From Hofstenia miamia (taxonomy: Eukaryota; Xenacoelomorpha; Acoela): 64,000 bases of DNA. Positions 39,886 through 49,050 of this stretch are shown here, one piece after another. A model generated the notes under the pieces. It worked only from the letters and a program-made list of their open reading frames with translations, did not search any database and had not been told where the DNA came from. A program made the translations under genes and the position numbers. Numbering within the stretch: position 1 is the stretch's first letter; every line of letters starts with the position of its first letter. The stretch is taken from assembly GCA_004352715.1 (NCBI GenBank), contig SCFE01000058.1, forward strand, positions 427,473 through 491,472, read 5' to 3'.

Positions 39886-42809
39886 CTGGAAATGTACTTG
39901 TCACATGATTTACTTTGAAGCATCTCTAAGATCTTGCAGCACCAAAGAAAACGATATCAGTATCTGAGCAGTCTCCAAATTGATCATTTTTTCATAATAA
40001 TTACTATTTTTCAAACCAAAGTTGATTTTCATTACTTTTAGAATTCCGATAAATATGAATATGTTGAATAAATCATTATTCTTTGATTATTCTCTCTCTC
40101 TCTTTCTCTCTCTCTTCCTCTCTCTCTCGCTCTCACTCTCTCTCTTTTTAAATACCTAGTTTTCTTTGCCCACTGAAATATTTCATATAATTCAAATACG
40201 TAAAAGTAATCAGACTATTTTTAGATGGCGGTAGAATGGTTAAGGGAAATAAGCCCATACTAGATATTTTCAATTGAAATTTTAATCAGAAAGGCTGTCT
40301 AAACTATTTATGTTTTATAGTTGTTTCGGAACATAGAGAGAAGAGGTATTTCAATCTGACAGTTTCATTCAAATTTCAAGAAATTAACATTTATACACCA
40401 GTAAGACGTATTACACATGTGATTCATCCCCTTTTTACGTTGCGTTAAGTCTTTTCATAAATTTGAAATATAACACCATCAATATATCCAAATATAGTTA
40501 CATATATATATATATATATATTATGAAAGATTTATTCAGCACATGTTTCGCTACATACGTATAGCTTCGTCAGTGCATATAGAGTATAGAGGGAAAGTTT
40601 AGAAAAGTTTAAGAATGCTAACATGGTTTAATTGTCTATTTAAAAGTTTTTTACGTTGTTGTTTTATTAATAATGCTTCAGTGATCTTGGTATGTTTGTT
40701 CTTTGTTAATATTTTAAAATGATCTTTTGTTGCTTGGTGATGATGTAAGTAAATTTCTGATGTTAGGTGACCTCTTAGGTGTTCTTTAATTCTAATTTCC
40801 AAATGTCTTCTTGTCTCCCCGATGTATGAGGCGTTACACTCATCACAAGAATATTTATAAACAATAGAAGAAGACAAGAGCATTGGGATCGGATCTTTGT
40901 TTGAGAAAAAGTTTGAGGTCTTAGTTGTTGTAAATGTTGGAATTATCTTAGTTTCATATATCTTTAATTTTTTGTTGATTCTTTTAAGTTGGTGTTCGAT
41001 ATATGATTGTCGTTCTTTAATATAAGGTAAATTCCAATAAATGTTTTTAGTTTTATCATTGTTGTCCTTTAATTTGTTGTTAATAAAATATTTATCCAAG
41101 CATTTTTTTATTAGATGGTGAGGATAGCCATTATTAGTTAAGATTGAAAAAAGTTTATCAGTCGCTTCTGTAAGATTCTTGTAATTTGATGATGTTGTAA
41201 ATATTCGATTAATCAATGTTCTAATAGTATTAATTTTGTATCTTGCAGTGCAGTATGATTCATATGGAATGTACAATCCTGTATTGGTTGATTTGATGTG
41301 CCATTTTGATTCGATTTTGTCTTTTGTTCTTAGTAATTCTGAGTCTAGANTCTCTCTCTCTTTCTCTCTCTCTTCCTCTCTCTCTCGCTCTCACTCTCTC
41401 TCTTTTTAAATACCTAGTTTTCTTTGCCCACTGAAATATTTCATATAATTCAAATACGTAAAAGTAATCTGTAGCATTGTAAACAAAAAGCCATACTTTA
41501 CATTGACTTTTCTGCTATTTTATTGTGACCCTGATCAGACTATTTTTAGATGGCGGTAGAATGGTTAAGGGAAATAAGCCCATACTAGATATTTTCAATT
41601 GAAATTTTAATCAGAAAGGCTGTCTAAACTATTTATGTTTTATAGTTGTTTCGGAACATAGAGAGAAGAGGTATTTCAATCTGACAGTTTCATTCAAATT
41701 TCAAGAAATTAACATTTATACACCAGTAAGACGTATTACACATGTGATTCATCCCCTTTTTACGTTGCGTTAAGTCTTTTCATAAATTTGAAATATAACA
41801 CCATCAATATATCCAAATATAGTTACATATATATATATATATATATATATAAATAATACATTAATTTTGTACACATTTACAAATACATGTCAGTGAGAAA
41901 TCCAATAAGCAATGGAGTGGTTCGGGTCAAGTTTGTATTCTGTTTTTGAAAGACAATCGGCTCGACATCGGCTTGATTGTCAAATATTATTAATATACTA
42001 AACATGATATTTGCTATGATATGTATGAATTGTTAATCAAAAGCATTTTTAAAAATTCAGAATTATTTTCGACAATATATTCTTGAATCAATTTTTTATT
42101 CAATTTCGTATTCAAAATCGCGTTACTTTCAGGCGAAGATTAATAATTTGAACAACCTAGGGCTGGGTTTGAAGGTATCCCGATCTACGTCAAATACATG
42201 TTTAAATGCCTCTTAGCAGATTGCCAGCCCTTAATACATCTAGTGTTTTTGCGAATTGCTTCTATTTGAATGTTGCCAAAATTTTACAACATATTATACT
42301 CTATCTTTGTTCTACCCGTTACTTTCACATCAGTAAAATTGTTACAAAATACAAAGTCGTCAAGTTTGTGTTGTACGAACTTAATAAATGGTCAATGTAT
42401 GACCATATTTTGTACGAATGATTTGGTAGGACCAATGGGAGAAATAAAAATATATTTTATAATTCATAAGCTTAGTCATTTAGGCAAATACATGATAAGG
42501 TTCTGTGTATGTGCTGAGAACTCCACAGTAGAGGATATCGAAAACAGTTGGGACATAATAAAAGAATACGTAAACAAAATCATACGCCCAGCTGAATTCA
42601 ATGAAAATGAAATTGCCGAGCCTTGTCCAACTGGGGAAGTCGTTCATGTTAAAAAATTGGCTATTAAAAAAATTGGCCCAATTCCGGTTGATGCTGATAT
42701 GGTAGATATAGACGAAGGAGTGCCATTCTGCTCAATCTCTGAATTGATGATTGGGCGATTTAAAGGAAGGCAGCGCAATCTCAGGTCTAAAAGTCTACAG
42801 CTATGGTAG
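27594..42809 (+). CDS. group II PLP-dependent aromatic-amino-acid/histidine-type decarboxylase, six exons
   Basis: Six exons (27594-27729, 29238-29540, 31213-31431, 33431-33817, 39074-39349, 42484-42809) join with GT-AG introns into 1647 nt, 548 codons plus stop. Known of the family: a cytosolic PLP-dependent homodimer that decarboxylates amino acids such as DOPA, tyrosine, 5-HTP or histidine to biogenic amines. Visible signatures are HAYFPAGNSFPSI (residues about 78-90), FSWASSPACTELE, GSASE (Ser150), AYCSKQAHS with the PLP-stacking His193, LGTT, HVDAAYAG with Asp272, the PLP lysine Lys304 and catalytic-loop Tyr333 in DPIYLRH. Oddities: the residues before the lysine read NVNK instead of NPHK, the mobile loop is two residues short, Ser353 is histidine-decarboxylase-like, and about 60 extra C-terminal residues end in a basic tail. 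All five introns are phase 1. The chosen ATG gives an N-terminus of normal length. Substrate is not determined. Confidence 0.93.
27777..28202. other. (TA)n, assembly gap, (TA)n in intron 1
   Basis: A TA run (27777-27806), 365 N (27809-28173) and another TA run (28174-28202). Either one long microsatellite collapsed here or an insertion between TA runs could not be assembled. Confidence 0.9.
29238..29540 (+). CDS. decarboxylase exon 2
   Basis: Acceptor TTTAG before 29238. Encodes PNEGEPWPSILSDVERVIMP through HWQHPKFHAYFPAGN, GCVGFSWASSPACTELE and GGGGCIQ; donor GTAAGC. This is the N-terminal substrate-contacting half of the PLP domain. 303 nt, symmetrical phase 1-1. Confidence 0.95.
31213..31431 (+). 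CDS. decarboxylase exon 3
   Basis: Acceptor CACTTAG before 31213. Encodes SASECILTAFLSARMK, KMVAYCSKQAHSAMEKA and LPTDDNFSLR. It carries the phosphate-binding Ser and the His that stacks on the PLP ring. Donor GTTTGT; 219 nt, phase 1-1. Confidence 0.93.
32614..32637. repeat. (TA)n microsatellite (intron 3)
   Basis: Short TA run about 35 bp upstream of the hairpin element in intron 3. Confidence 0.95.
32671..32805. mobile_element. short hairpin element (MITE-like)
   Basis: GCAAAAATCAGAAGA (32671-32685) pairs with TCTTCTGATTTTGC (32792-32805) as a nearly perfect inverted repeat enclosing about 105 bp that is less AT-rich than the intron. It resembles a non-autonomous MITE; target duplications are not evident. 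Confidence 0.55.
33231..33287. repeat. (TA)n followed by (GA)n (intron 3)
   Basis: Compound microsatellite: TA run to about 33268, then GA repeats to 33287, about 140 bp upstream of exon 4. Confidence 0.95.
33431..33817 (+). CDS. decarboxylase exon 4 (PLP lysine and catalytic loop)
   Basis: Acceptor TTTCTAG before 33431. Encodes IPIFVGATLGTTASCSFDN, IHVDAAYAGSALICPE, NVNVNKWLLINFDCSAFF and DPIYLRHKNAGSCIDYRHW; donor GTAAGT. 387 nt, phase 1-1. The lysine codon is AAA at 33682-33684. It is preceded by a GTTAACGTTAAC duplication that encodes Val-Asn-Val-Asn where relatives have Phe-Asn-Pro-His. Confidence 0.95.
35484..35835. mobile_element. hAT-type TIR element, 352 bp (intron 4)
   Basis: Starts TAGAGATGTGCGGC and ends GCGCACATCTCTA, a 12-bp terminal inverted repeat of hAT MITE style. 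Subterminal GCGG words make it much richer in GC than the intron. TTTGGAA occurs just outside both ends, compatible with a damaged 8-bp target duplication. No coding capacity. Confidence 0.7.
36133..36522. mobile_element. second hAT-type TIR element, 390 bp (intron 4)
   Basis: Starts TAGAGATTTGCGG and ends CGCAGAACTCTA, with repeated GGTACGG/CCGGTA words inside. Flanking 8-mers ATTGGAAT and ATTGATAC agree at five of eight positions, suggesting an eroded target duplication. The tips resemble the element at 35484-35835 but the interior differs. Confidence 0.65.
39074..39349 (+). CDS. decarboxylase exon 5
   Basis: Acceptor TTGCTTAG before 39074. Encodes IPLSRRFRALKLWFVFRSYG, LGLVCFRVKGLNKLSEKLL and KLHMIPSSLN. 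The donor is GTATAAAA at 39350. Without splicing the frame would stop within seven codons. 276 nt, phase 1-1. Confidence 0.93.
39849..39884. repeat. (TA)n-rich microsatellite (intron 5)
   Basis: TA run with neighbouring TACATGTATA words. Confidence 0.9.
40091..40521. repeat. duplicated intron 5 segment, copy 1 (with Penelope insertion)
   Basis: A (CT)n tract (40091-40145) and following sequence up to a (TA)n run are repeated at 41351-41850. This copy lacks 66 bp present in the other and is followed directly by the Penelope-like element. Confidence 0.9.
40522..41349 (-). mobile_element. Penelope-like element, 3' part with intact GIY-YIG endonuclease frame
   Basis: One minus-strand frame runs open from the single n at 41350 down to a stop at 40599. 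It encodes LYIPYESYC (the end of the PLE reverse-transcriptase region, as in TGLYLNFNSFCP), a basic linker, and a GIY-YIG domain reading KYSCDECNASYIGETRRHLE then RIKEHLRGH. Known of the family: PLEs encode a telomerase-related RT plus a GIY-YIG endonuclease that nicks the target. The 3' untranslated part runs into (TA)n at 40522. The open frame and lack of stops make this a young copy. Its 5' portion is missing because the contig breaks at the n. It lies antisense in intron 5 of the decarboxylase. Confidence 0.88.
40537..40576 (-). ncRNA. hammerhead-ribozyme-like motif in the PLE 3' end
   Basis: On the minus strand the sequence CTGACGA is followed by a possible stem GCTA...TAGC and then GAAAC, the conserved hammerhead core order (CUGANGA, stem II, GAAA). 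Known: many Penelope-like elements carry hammerhead motifs near their ends. Problems: one extra A sits between the CTGACGA and the stem, and the base at the usual cleavage position after a minimal stem III would be G. Activity is therefore doubtful. Confidence 0.35.
41351..41850. repeat. duplicated intron 5 segment, copy 2 (no insertion)
   Basis: Near-identical to 40091-40521 but with 66 extra bp at about 41470-41535. It continues through the (TA)n run into intron sequence without any Penelope-like element. It looks like the alternative allele of copy 1. Confidence 0.9.
42484..42809 (+). CDS. decarboxylase exon 6 with C-terminal extension
   Basis: Acceptor CATTTAG before 42484. Starts GKYMIRFCVCAENSTVEDIE, the conserved C-terminal domain strand and helix, then continues about 60 residues past the usual end with a Lys/Arg-rich tail before TAG at 42807-42809. 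Confidence 0.9.
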
Positions 42810-42991
42810 AAACAGTTATATAGTGGATAAAGTTGCTTTTAATGTCATAAATTTGTAATCAAATAATGTAGAAGTATTGTACAATTGTTTTTATATGTTA
42901 CTTCCTAAAGAAGAATCTGTGGATAAGATTTAAAATCTAACTACGCTTGAAATCATAAATGCCCCTAAATTATATTTTTGGCAAATTTAAT

Positions 42992-42997
42992 AATAAA
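42992..42997 (+). promoter_or_regulatory. candidate polyadenylation signal of the decarboxylase
   Basis: AATAAA about 185 nt after the stop codon, the first canonical hexamer I noted downstream. In AT-rich DNA such hexamers are common, so this is only a candidate. Confidence 0.3.
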
Positions 42998-43302
42998 ATT
43001 ACGTAGCAATATATTACTACTAATATTACGTCATCTATTTGTTTCAACATGATTATGTTGAAGTTCCAAAGTACAGAAACATTAAAATTTTTGTAAATCT
43101 AACATCAAATATGTAAGCAAAAACCACAAAAAATTATTACCTTGTATTAATTGAATAGTTGTGCATTTTTCAAAGATTTTAATTAATTGTACTTTTTCTA
43201 CAAATAAGTATTATATGATCTTACATAAAATTATCTGGAAAGGATTCTTTTCTATAAATATTACTTAGCGTATGTAATACACACACGATTTTTACATGTT
43301 TC

Positions 43303-43303
<1 letters not shown>

Positions 43304-43337
<34 letters not shown>
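43304..43337. repeat. (TA)n microsatellite
   Basis: TA run followed by a short (TG)n stretch, between the decarboxylase and the LINE. Confidence 0.95.
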
Positions 43338-43342
<5 letters not shown>

Positions 43343-43856
43343 GTGTGTGTGTATTTTTTATATATTTATTTATTTACTTAATTTTTTATTTGTGGTTGTG
43401 CGGGTACGGCTAAGGAAAACTGAATCCTGCTCATGTGTCGAATGTCTCATCTCTCTAATATATGCGTATGCAGATTCTTGAAGTGCTGTATGTAAGCAAT
43501 AAACACAGAAATAAATCATATATAAATTCAGATTAAGGGAAGTTTTATTTATCGTACCTATTTGGTTCAGTTAAGCTGTCTAACAGAACTCTCTCGCTGT
43601 TAATTAATTACATGGTAATTCAATAAATTTCTAACTCTTATTGATGATTGCACGTGCATACCACTGCATTCCCTCTACTCAAGACAAGTCTGAACGAGCA
43701 AGCAACACAAATACTAGGAAGCGCGCTATTCTTTATCTTCTCATGTTAATGAATTTCTGATCAGTGTACTCAACCCATTTACCATGCTGGCCATAAAGAT
43801 TGCATATTCAAAATTGTGTTTGTTACTTCATTTGCTTTGTATACAACACGTTATAA

Positions 43857-45316
43857 ATAATAATAATAATAATAATAAGCAATGACTTTATTTAGCCGCT
43901 GAAGGCATACACAACAAAAAAATAAAAAAAGTCAAGTTTTACGGCAGCGAGGACAGTCACGTCAGATGAAATAGGAGCAAATGGAAGAGTAGGCGAAGTC
44001 GGAGAAGGGCTCAGCAAAGAGGAAAGCCATCAAAGATTTCTTGAAGCTCGGTGGCGGGGAAAAGAAATCAATCGCTTTTGGAGGGTTGCGAGTCAAGATG
44101 TAATTAGCAGCAGTACAAGCACGATTGAAAAACGAGTGAAGGGTGCGATGTTTCTTTGTACGACGAATGGAGAAGGTGACAACATCATCAGAGCGAGTGC
44201 AGCANNNNNNNNNNNNNNNNNNNNNNNNNNNNNNNNNNNNNNNNNNNNNNNNNNNNNNNNNNNNNNNNNNNNNNNNNNNNNNNNNNNNNNNNNNNNNNNN
44301 NNNNNNNNNNNNNNNNNNNNNNNNNNNNNNNNNNNNNNNNNNNNNNNNNNNNNNNNNNNNNNNNNNNNNNNNNNNNNNNNNNNNNNNNNNNNNNNNNNNN
44401 NNNNNNNNNNNNNNNNNNNNNNNNNNNNNNNNNNNNNNNNNNNNNNNNNNNNNNNNNNNNNNNNNNNNNNNNNNNNNNNNNNNNNNNNNNNNNNNNNNNN
44501 NNNNNNNNNNNNNNNNNNNNNNNNNNNNNNNNNNNNNNNNNNNNNNNNNNNNNNNNNNNNNNNNNNNNNNNNNNNNNNNNNNNNNNNNNNNNNNNNNNNN
44601 NNNNNNNNNNNNNNNNNNNNNNNNNNNNNNNNNNNNNNNNNNNNNNNNNNNNNNNNNNNNNNNNNNNNNNNNNNNNNNNNNNNNNNNNNNNNNNNNNNNN
44701 NNNNNNNNNNNNNNNNNNNNNNNNNNNNNNNNNNNNNNAAGAAAGTGAACCAATCGTCAACTGAGAAGGAATCACTAAAAACGGGCAGCGAAGATGAGAG
44801 AGCAGCATTAAGTGACAGAAAGTCACTGTTAAATCGAGCATATTGTGGAGCAGCCGGATTAGCAGATGGAGAAGTAGAGTTGACAGACAGATTGAAGCTG
44901 ACGAATGAGTGATCTGACAGCTTAGCAGGAAGAGGGATTACAGATGTGTCAAATATGTAATCAGGGTGAGAGCACAGAACCAAATCAGGGAGGAGCTGGA
45001 AGTAGGAGAAAATACAAGTCGCTCAAGAGAATAGCAGGCAAAAACTTCTAAAACTGCAGACTCATAAGTGTCAGTAGAGTCGAACGCATTCCAGCAGACA
45101 TTAGGAAGATTGAGGTCACCACAAACAAGAAAATGAGGACGAATGGAAAAGCCAAGGTGACGAGAGAGGTAGGTAGACTGGTCATGAAAAGACTCGAACA
45201 TAGATGATAAATCAGCAATTGGAATGCCAAAGGCACTTTTCGAAGGAGGGTTATAAACGCAGAGCAGAGAAACAATGTGGTCACTGAGAACAACAGCACA
45301 GCCACAACAGAAATCG
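43857..45316 (-). mobile_element. non-LTR retrotransposon (LINE), broken by a gap
   Basis: Minus-strand order: an endonuclease domain (45316 to about 44985) with LLCVYNPPSKSAFG and FLVCGDLNLPNVCW; after a single-base frameshift near 45000, VLCSHPDYIFDTSV and LPAKLSDHSFV; a 533-base gap; then the C-terminus (44205-43962) with RSDDVVTFSIRRTKKHRTLH, FFNRACTAANYILTR and PSFKKSLMAF before the stop. Known of the family: an APE-type endonuclease nicks DNA and the RT copies the RNA at the nick. The RT core lies in the gap. The element ends in a TAA/TTA microsatellite (43857-43879), a usual LINE 3' tail. Its GC content is well above the neighbourhood. Confidence 0.85.
44206..44738. other. assembly gap (533 N) inside the LINE
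   Basis: Separates endonuclease and C-terminal parts. The RT core (normally over 1 kb) should be here, so the stated gap size is probably too small. Confidence 0.95.
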
Positions 45317-46316
45317 NNNNNNNNNNNNNNNNNNNNNNNNNNNNNNNNNNNNNNNNNNNNNNNNNNNNNNNNNNNNNNNNNNNNNNNNNNNNNNNNNNNN
45401 NNNNNNNNNNNNNNNNNNNNNNNNNNNNNNNNNNNNNNNNNNNNNNNNNNNNNNNNNNNNNNNNNNNNNNNNNNNNNNNNNNNNNNNNNNNNNNNNNNNN
45501 NNNNNNNNNNNNNNNNNNNNNNNNNNNNNNNNNNNNNNNNNNNNNNNNNNNNNNNNNNNNNNNNNNNNNNNNNNNNNNNNNNNNNNNNNNNNNNNNNNNN
45601 NNNNNNNNNNNNNNNNNNNNNNNNNNNNNNNNNNNNNNNNNNNNNNNNNNNNNNNNNNNNNNNNNNNNNNNNNNNNNNNNNNNNNNNNNNNNNNNNNNNN
45701 NNNNNNNNNNNNNNNNNNNNNNNNNNNNNNNNNNNNNNNNNNNNNNNNNNNNNNNNNNNNNNNNNNNNNNNNNNNNNNNNNNNNNNNNNNNNNNNNNNNN
45801 NNNNNNNNNNNNNNNNNNNNNNNNNNNNNNNNNNNNNNNNNNNNNNNNNNNNNNNNNNNNNNNNNNNNNNNNNNNNNNNNNNNNNNNNNNNNNNNNNNNN
45901 NNNNNNNNNNNNNNNNNNNNNNNNNNNNNNNNNNNNNNNNNNNNNNNNNNNNNNNNNNNNNNNNNNNNNNNNNNNNNNNNNNNNNNNNNNNNNNNNNNNN
46001 NNNNNNNNNNNNNNNNNNNNNNNNNNNNNNNNNNNNNNNNNNNNNNNNNNNNNNNNNNNNNNNNNNNNNNNNNNNNNNNNNNNNNNNNNNNNNNNNNNNN
46101 NNNNNNNNNNNNNNNNNNNNNNNNNNNNNNNNNNNNNNNNNNNNNNNNNNNNNNNNNNNNNNNNNNNNNNNNNNNNNNNNNNNNNNNNNNNNNNNNNNNN
46201 NNNNNNNNNNNNNNNNNNNNNNNNNNNNNNNNNNNNNNNNNNNNNNNNNNNNNNNNNNNNNNNNNNNNNNNNNNNNNNNNNNNNNNNNNNNNNNNNNNNN
46301 NNNNNNNNNNNNNNNN
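45317..46316. other. assembly gap (1000 N)
   Basis: A gap of exactly 1000 N, probably a default size. The 5' part of the minus-strand LINE would lie here. Confidence 0.95.
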
Positions 46317-46452
46317 AATAGCGTTTAAACAATTGATGATGAGCTAGATAATCTATTAAATTTAAGATATATAAATTTGAAAAAAACCTCTTTCACTTAC
46401 AGTTAAGCATAGTGCATAATCTACGCCGCACTTTCACTAGTTATTTGCTGAC

Positions 46453-46830
46453 GTCACATGGCACTGTTTAAATTTCTTGTAATGGTGTAGCGTTGGCTGT
46501 ACCGTTCTCTAACAGTTCTCCGAACATGGCTGCTGAATGCATGAAACTGCTTGATGACTGATTCATTGGTAAAGATTATACGACTCCATTGATCCACTGT
46601 CCAGTCTTTATATTTCTTTGCGAAAATGAGTCTGTCTTAGATGTTTTTTGCTGAGAGACGGGGTTGAGTGACTGAAGCATAGGCACGGAGTTTGAAGTCC
46701 TCTTGGAGTCGAGAACGGATGGTTCTTCTGCTAACTGACACCTTAGGAGGTAATTTGTTTTAATTTCAGCAAAACTGCACGTGGGAGAGTTGACTACCAT
46801 TATCTTTATTAATCTGTCCATTTGTATTGT
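46453..46830 (-). pseudogene. Tc1-like transposase, N-terminal and middle part
   Basis: The minus strand reads VSVSRRTIRSRLQ (second helix-turn-helix), PRLSAKNI then a stop, DRLIFAKKYKDWTVDQWSRI, IFTNESVIKQFHA and VRRTVRERYSQRYTI. The order and words match Tc1 transposases (T-RRRL, RL-FA--H--W---DW--VIFSDES, VRR--GERY). The first catalytic Asp position (SDES in relatives) reads TNES, so Asp has become Asn. With the in-frame stop and the loss of downstream sequence into the gap, this copy is inactive. Confidence 0.75.
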
Positions 46831-47139
46831 TGTACACCGTGGGGCTCATGGAGACTTCATATATGAAAATGAGCCTGTTTCAGCATACCTTCGAGCGCAT
46901 GATATGGCAGATTGATTGAGATTCAATATTTAGCTATCAAACTTTGTTTTATTCCGTCATTCTACAAAGCAATAATTTGTGCTACACGCTCACTAAAAAC
47001 ATTGCGTACTTTTCCCATGCTTAACAAAATCAATAATTAACAACAGAAACATTTAAAACACCTTAAATGCAATAACTTTCAAATTCAACAACGATTCTTA
47101 TTGGCTTATAACCTAAACTAACCAAGTCATCCAGCTATC

Positions 47140-47734
47140 ATGTGCTTATGGTTCAAATGTTCTCCTACAGTGCTGCTGCCTCACGTTCTGTCTGCTCCGA
47201 GTTTCACACCCGCGCTTGCTCCTCCTTCTTCTCTACCGCATCCTCCTAAGCAGTCTATCCNNNNNNNNNNNNNNNNNNNNNNNNNNNNNNNNNNNNNNNN
47301 NNNNNNNNNNNNNNNNNNNNNNNNNNNNNNNNNNNNNCTGCTCCGAGTTTCACACCCGCGCTTGCTCCTCCTTCTGCTCTACCGCATCCTCCTAAGCAGT
47401 CTATCCCTTCATCTACTAACCGTAATCGTCCTCGTCCAGTTTTTGGTTCTAGTGCTTCCTGTCGTCTCCCTGCTGTTCCTATTAGTTCACTTCCGCAGCC
47501 TCCCCGCAAAGCTCATATCTATGTTGGCCGTTTTGCTGCTTCTGTGTCTACATCAGATGTTGCTGACCACCTTCTTTCTTCATCTCTACAATTTGATGAT
47601 GTCATTTCCATTCCTCCACGTCCTGACTCTCCATTGTATCCTTCCATGTTGTCTGCGATCAAGAGTCTCATCGTGCACTCATGAATCCTGATGTGTGGTC
47701 TGAAGGCGTCTTGATTCGTTATTACCGCCTCTCT
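47140..47734 (+). pseudogene. LINE ORF1-like protein fragment
   Basis: A C/T-rich, GC-elevated stretch encodes a Pro/Ser-rich region (APSFTPALAPPS, HPPKQSI), then KAHIYVGRFAASVSTSDVAD and, after a one-base shift, MNPDVWSEGVLIRYYR. The I-x-VGR...T--DV--HL and P--WP-G--VR-F patterns are familiar from ORF1 proteins of CR1/L2-type LINEs, which bind the element RNA. It lies on the strand opposite to the LINE at 43.9-45.3 kb, so it is a separate copy. The segment is interrupted by a 77-N gap (47261-47337) whose two sides repeat each other. Confidence 0.55.
47187..47406. repeat. about 70-bp overlap left unmerged around a 77-N gap
   Basis: Bases 47187-47260 and 47337-47406 are the same sequence with one visible substitution, placed on either side of the gap at 47261-47337. 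The true locus is most likely continuous. Confidence 0.85.
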
Positions 47735-48734
47735 NNNNNNNNNNNNNNNNNNNNNNNNNNNNNNNNNNNNNNNNNNNNNNNNNNNNNNNNNNNNNNNNNN
47801 NNNNNNNNNNNNNNNNNNNNNNNNNNNNNNNNNNNNNNNNNNNNNNNNNNNNNNNNNNNNNNNNNNNNNNNNNNNNNNNNNNNNNNNNNNNNNNNNNNNN
47901 NNNNNNNNNNNNNNNNNNNNNNNNNNNNNNNNNNNNNNNNNNNNNNNNNNNNNNNNNNNNNNNNNNNNNNNNNNNNNNNNNNNNNNNNNNNNNNNNNNNN
48001 NNNNNNNNNNNNNNNNNNNNNNNNNNNNNNNNNNNNNNNNNNNNNNNNNNNNNNNNNNNNNNNNNNNNNNNNNNNNNNNNNNNNNNNNNNNNNNNNNNNN
48101 NNNNNNNNNNNNNNNNNNNNNNNNNNNNNNNNNNNNNNNNNNNNNNNNNNNNNNNNNNNNNNNNNNNNNNNNNNNNNNNNNNNNNNNNNNNNNNNNNNNN
48201 NNNNNNNNNNNNNNNNNNNNNNNNNNNNNNNNNNNNNNNNNNNNNNNNNNNNNNNNNNNNNNNNNNNNNNNNNNNNNNNNNNNNNNNNNNNNNNNNNNNN
48301 NNNNNNNNNNNNNNNNNNNNNNNNNNNNNNNNNNNNNNNNNNNNNNNNNNNNNNNNNNNNNNNNNNNNNNNNNNNNNNNNNNNNNNNNNNNNNNNNNNNN
48401 NNNNNNNNNNNNNNNNNNNNNNNNNNNNNNNNNNNNNNNNNNNNNNNNNNNNNNNNNNNNNNNNNNNNNNNNNNNNNNNNNNNNNNNNNNNNNNNNNNNN
48501 NNNNNNNNNNNNNNNNNNNNNNNNNNNNNNNNNNNNNNNNNNNNNNNNNNNNNNNNNNNNNNNNNNNNNNNNNNNNNNNNNNNNNNNNNNNNNNNNNNNN
48601 NNNNNNNNNNNNNNNNNNNNNNNNNNNNNNNNNNNNNNNNNNNNNNNNNNNNNNNNNNNNNNNNNNNNNNNNNNNNNNNNNNNNNNNNNNNNNNNNNNNN
48701 NNNNNNNNNNNNNNNNNNNNNNNNNNNNNNNNNN
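47735..48734. other. assembly gap (1000 N)
   Basis: Default-sized gap between the LINE ORF1 fragment and the Tc1 C-terminus. Confidence 0.95.
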
Positions 48735-49050
48735 GTCGAGTAATGATCTAGGATGGATCCCCCCTGCCATTCTGTACGGATCGTAAAGACATTTTTGAAT
48801 GGTCAAGGCATCAGCTGCATTGATCCAAGGTCTGGGAGGGACCCAGCTCTCAATCCCATCGAAAACTGCTGAGCCATGTTGAAGAAAAAAGTTGCTGTAC
48901 ACAGACCAACATTATTCGCTGACGTTGCAGAAAAACTCAAGAAAGTCTGGTGGACTGAAATCACACCAGAGTATCGTGCTCAGCTGCTCCATTCAAATCC
49001 TGATAAAATTGCAACGGTTTTTCGGCGAAAGGTGGAATGACCAAATATTA
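48735..49050 (+). pseudogene. Tc1-like transposase, C-terminal part
   Basis: The plus strand reads VKTFLNGQGISCIDPRSGRD, then PALNPIENC followed by a stop, AMLKKKVAVHRPTL, LKKVWWTEITPEYRAQLL and PDKIATVFRRK. With a one-base shift it ends GGMTKY, the canonical Tc1 terminus. The family's SPDLNPIEN-W has become PALNPIENC plus a stop, so a catalytic residue region is damaged. It is probably the same family as the minus-strand N-terminal piece at 46.5-46.8 kb, but in the opposite orientation. Confidence 0.75.

Noticed and set aside
42206-42421. 71-codon frame before decarboxylase exon 6
   Set aside because: Lies in intron 5, has no conserved motif, and exon 6 has its own clear acceptor.
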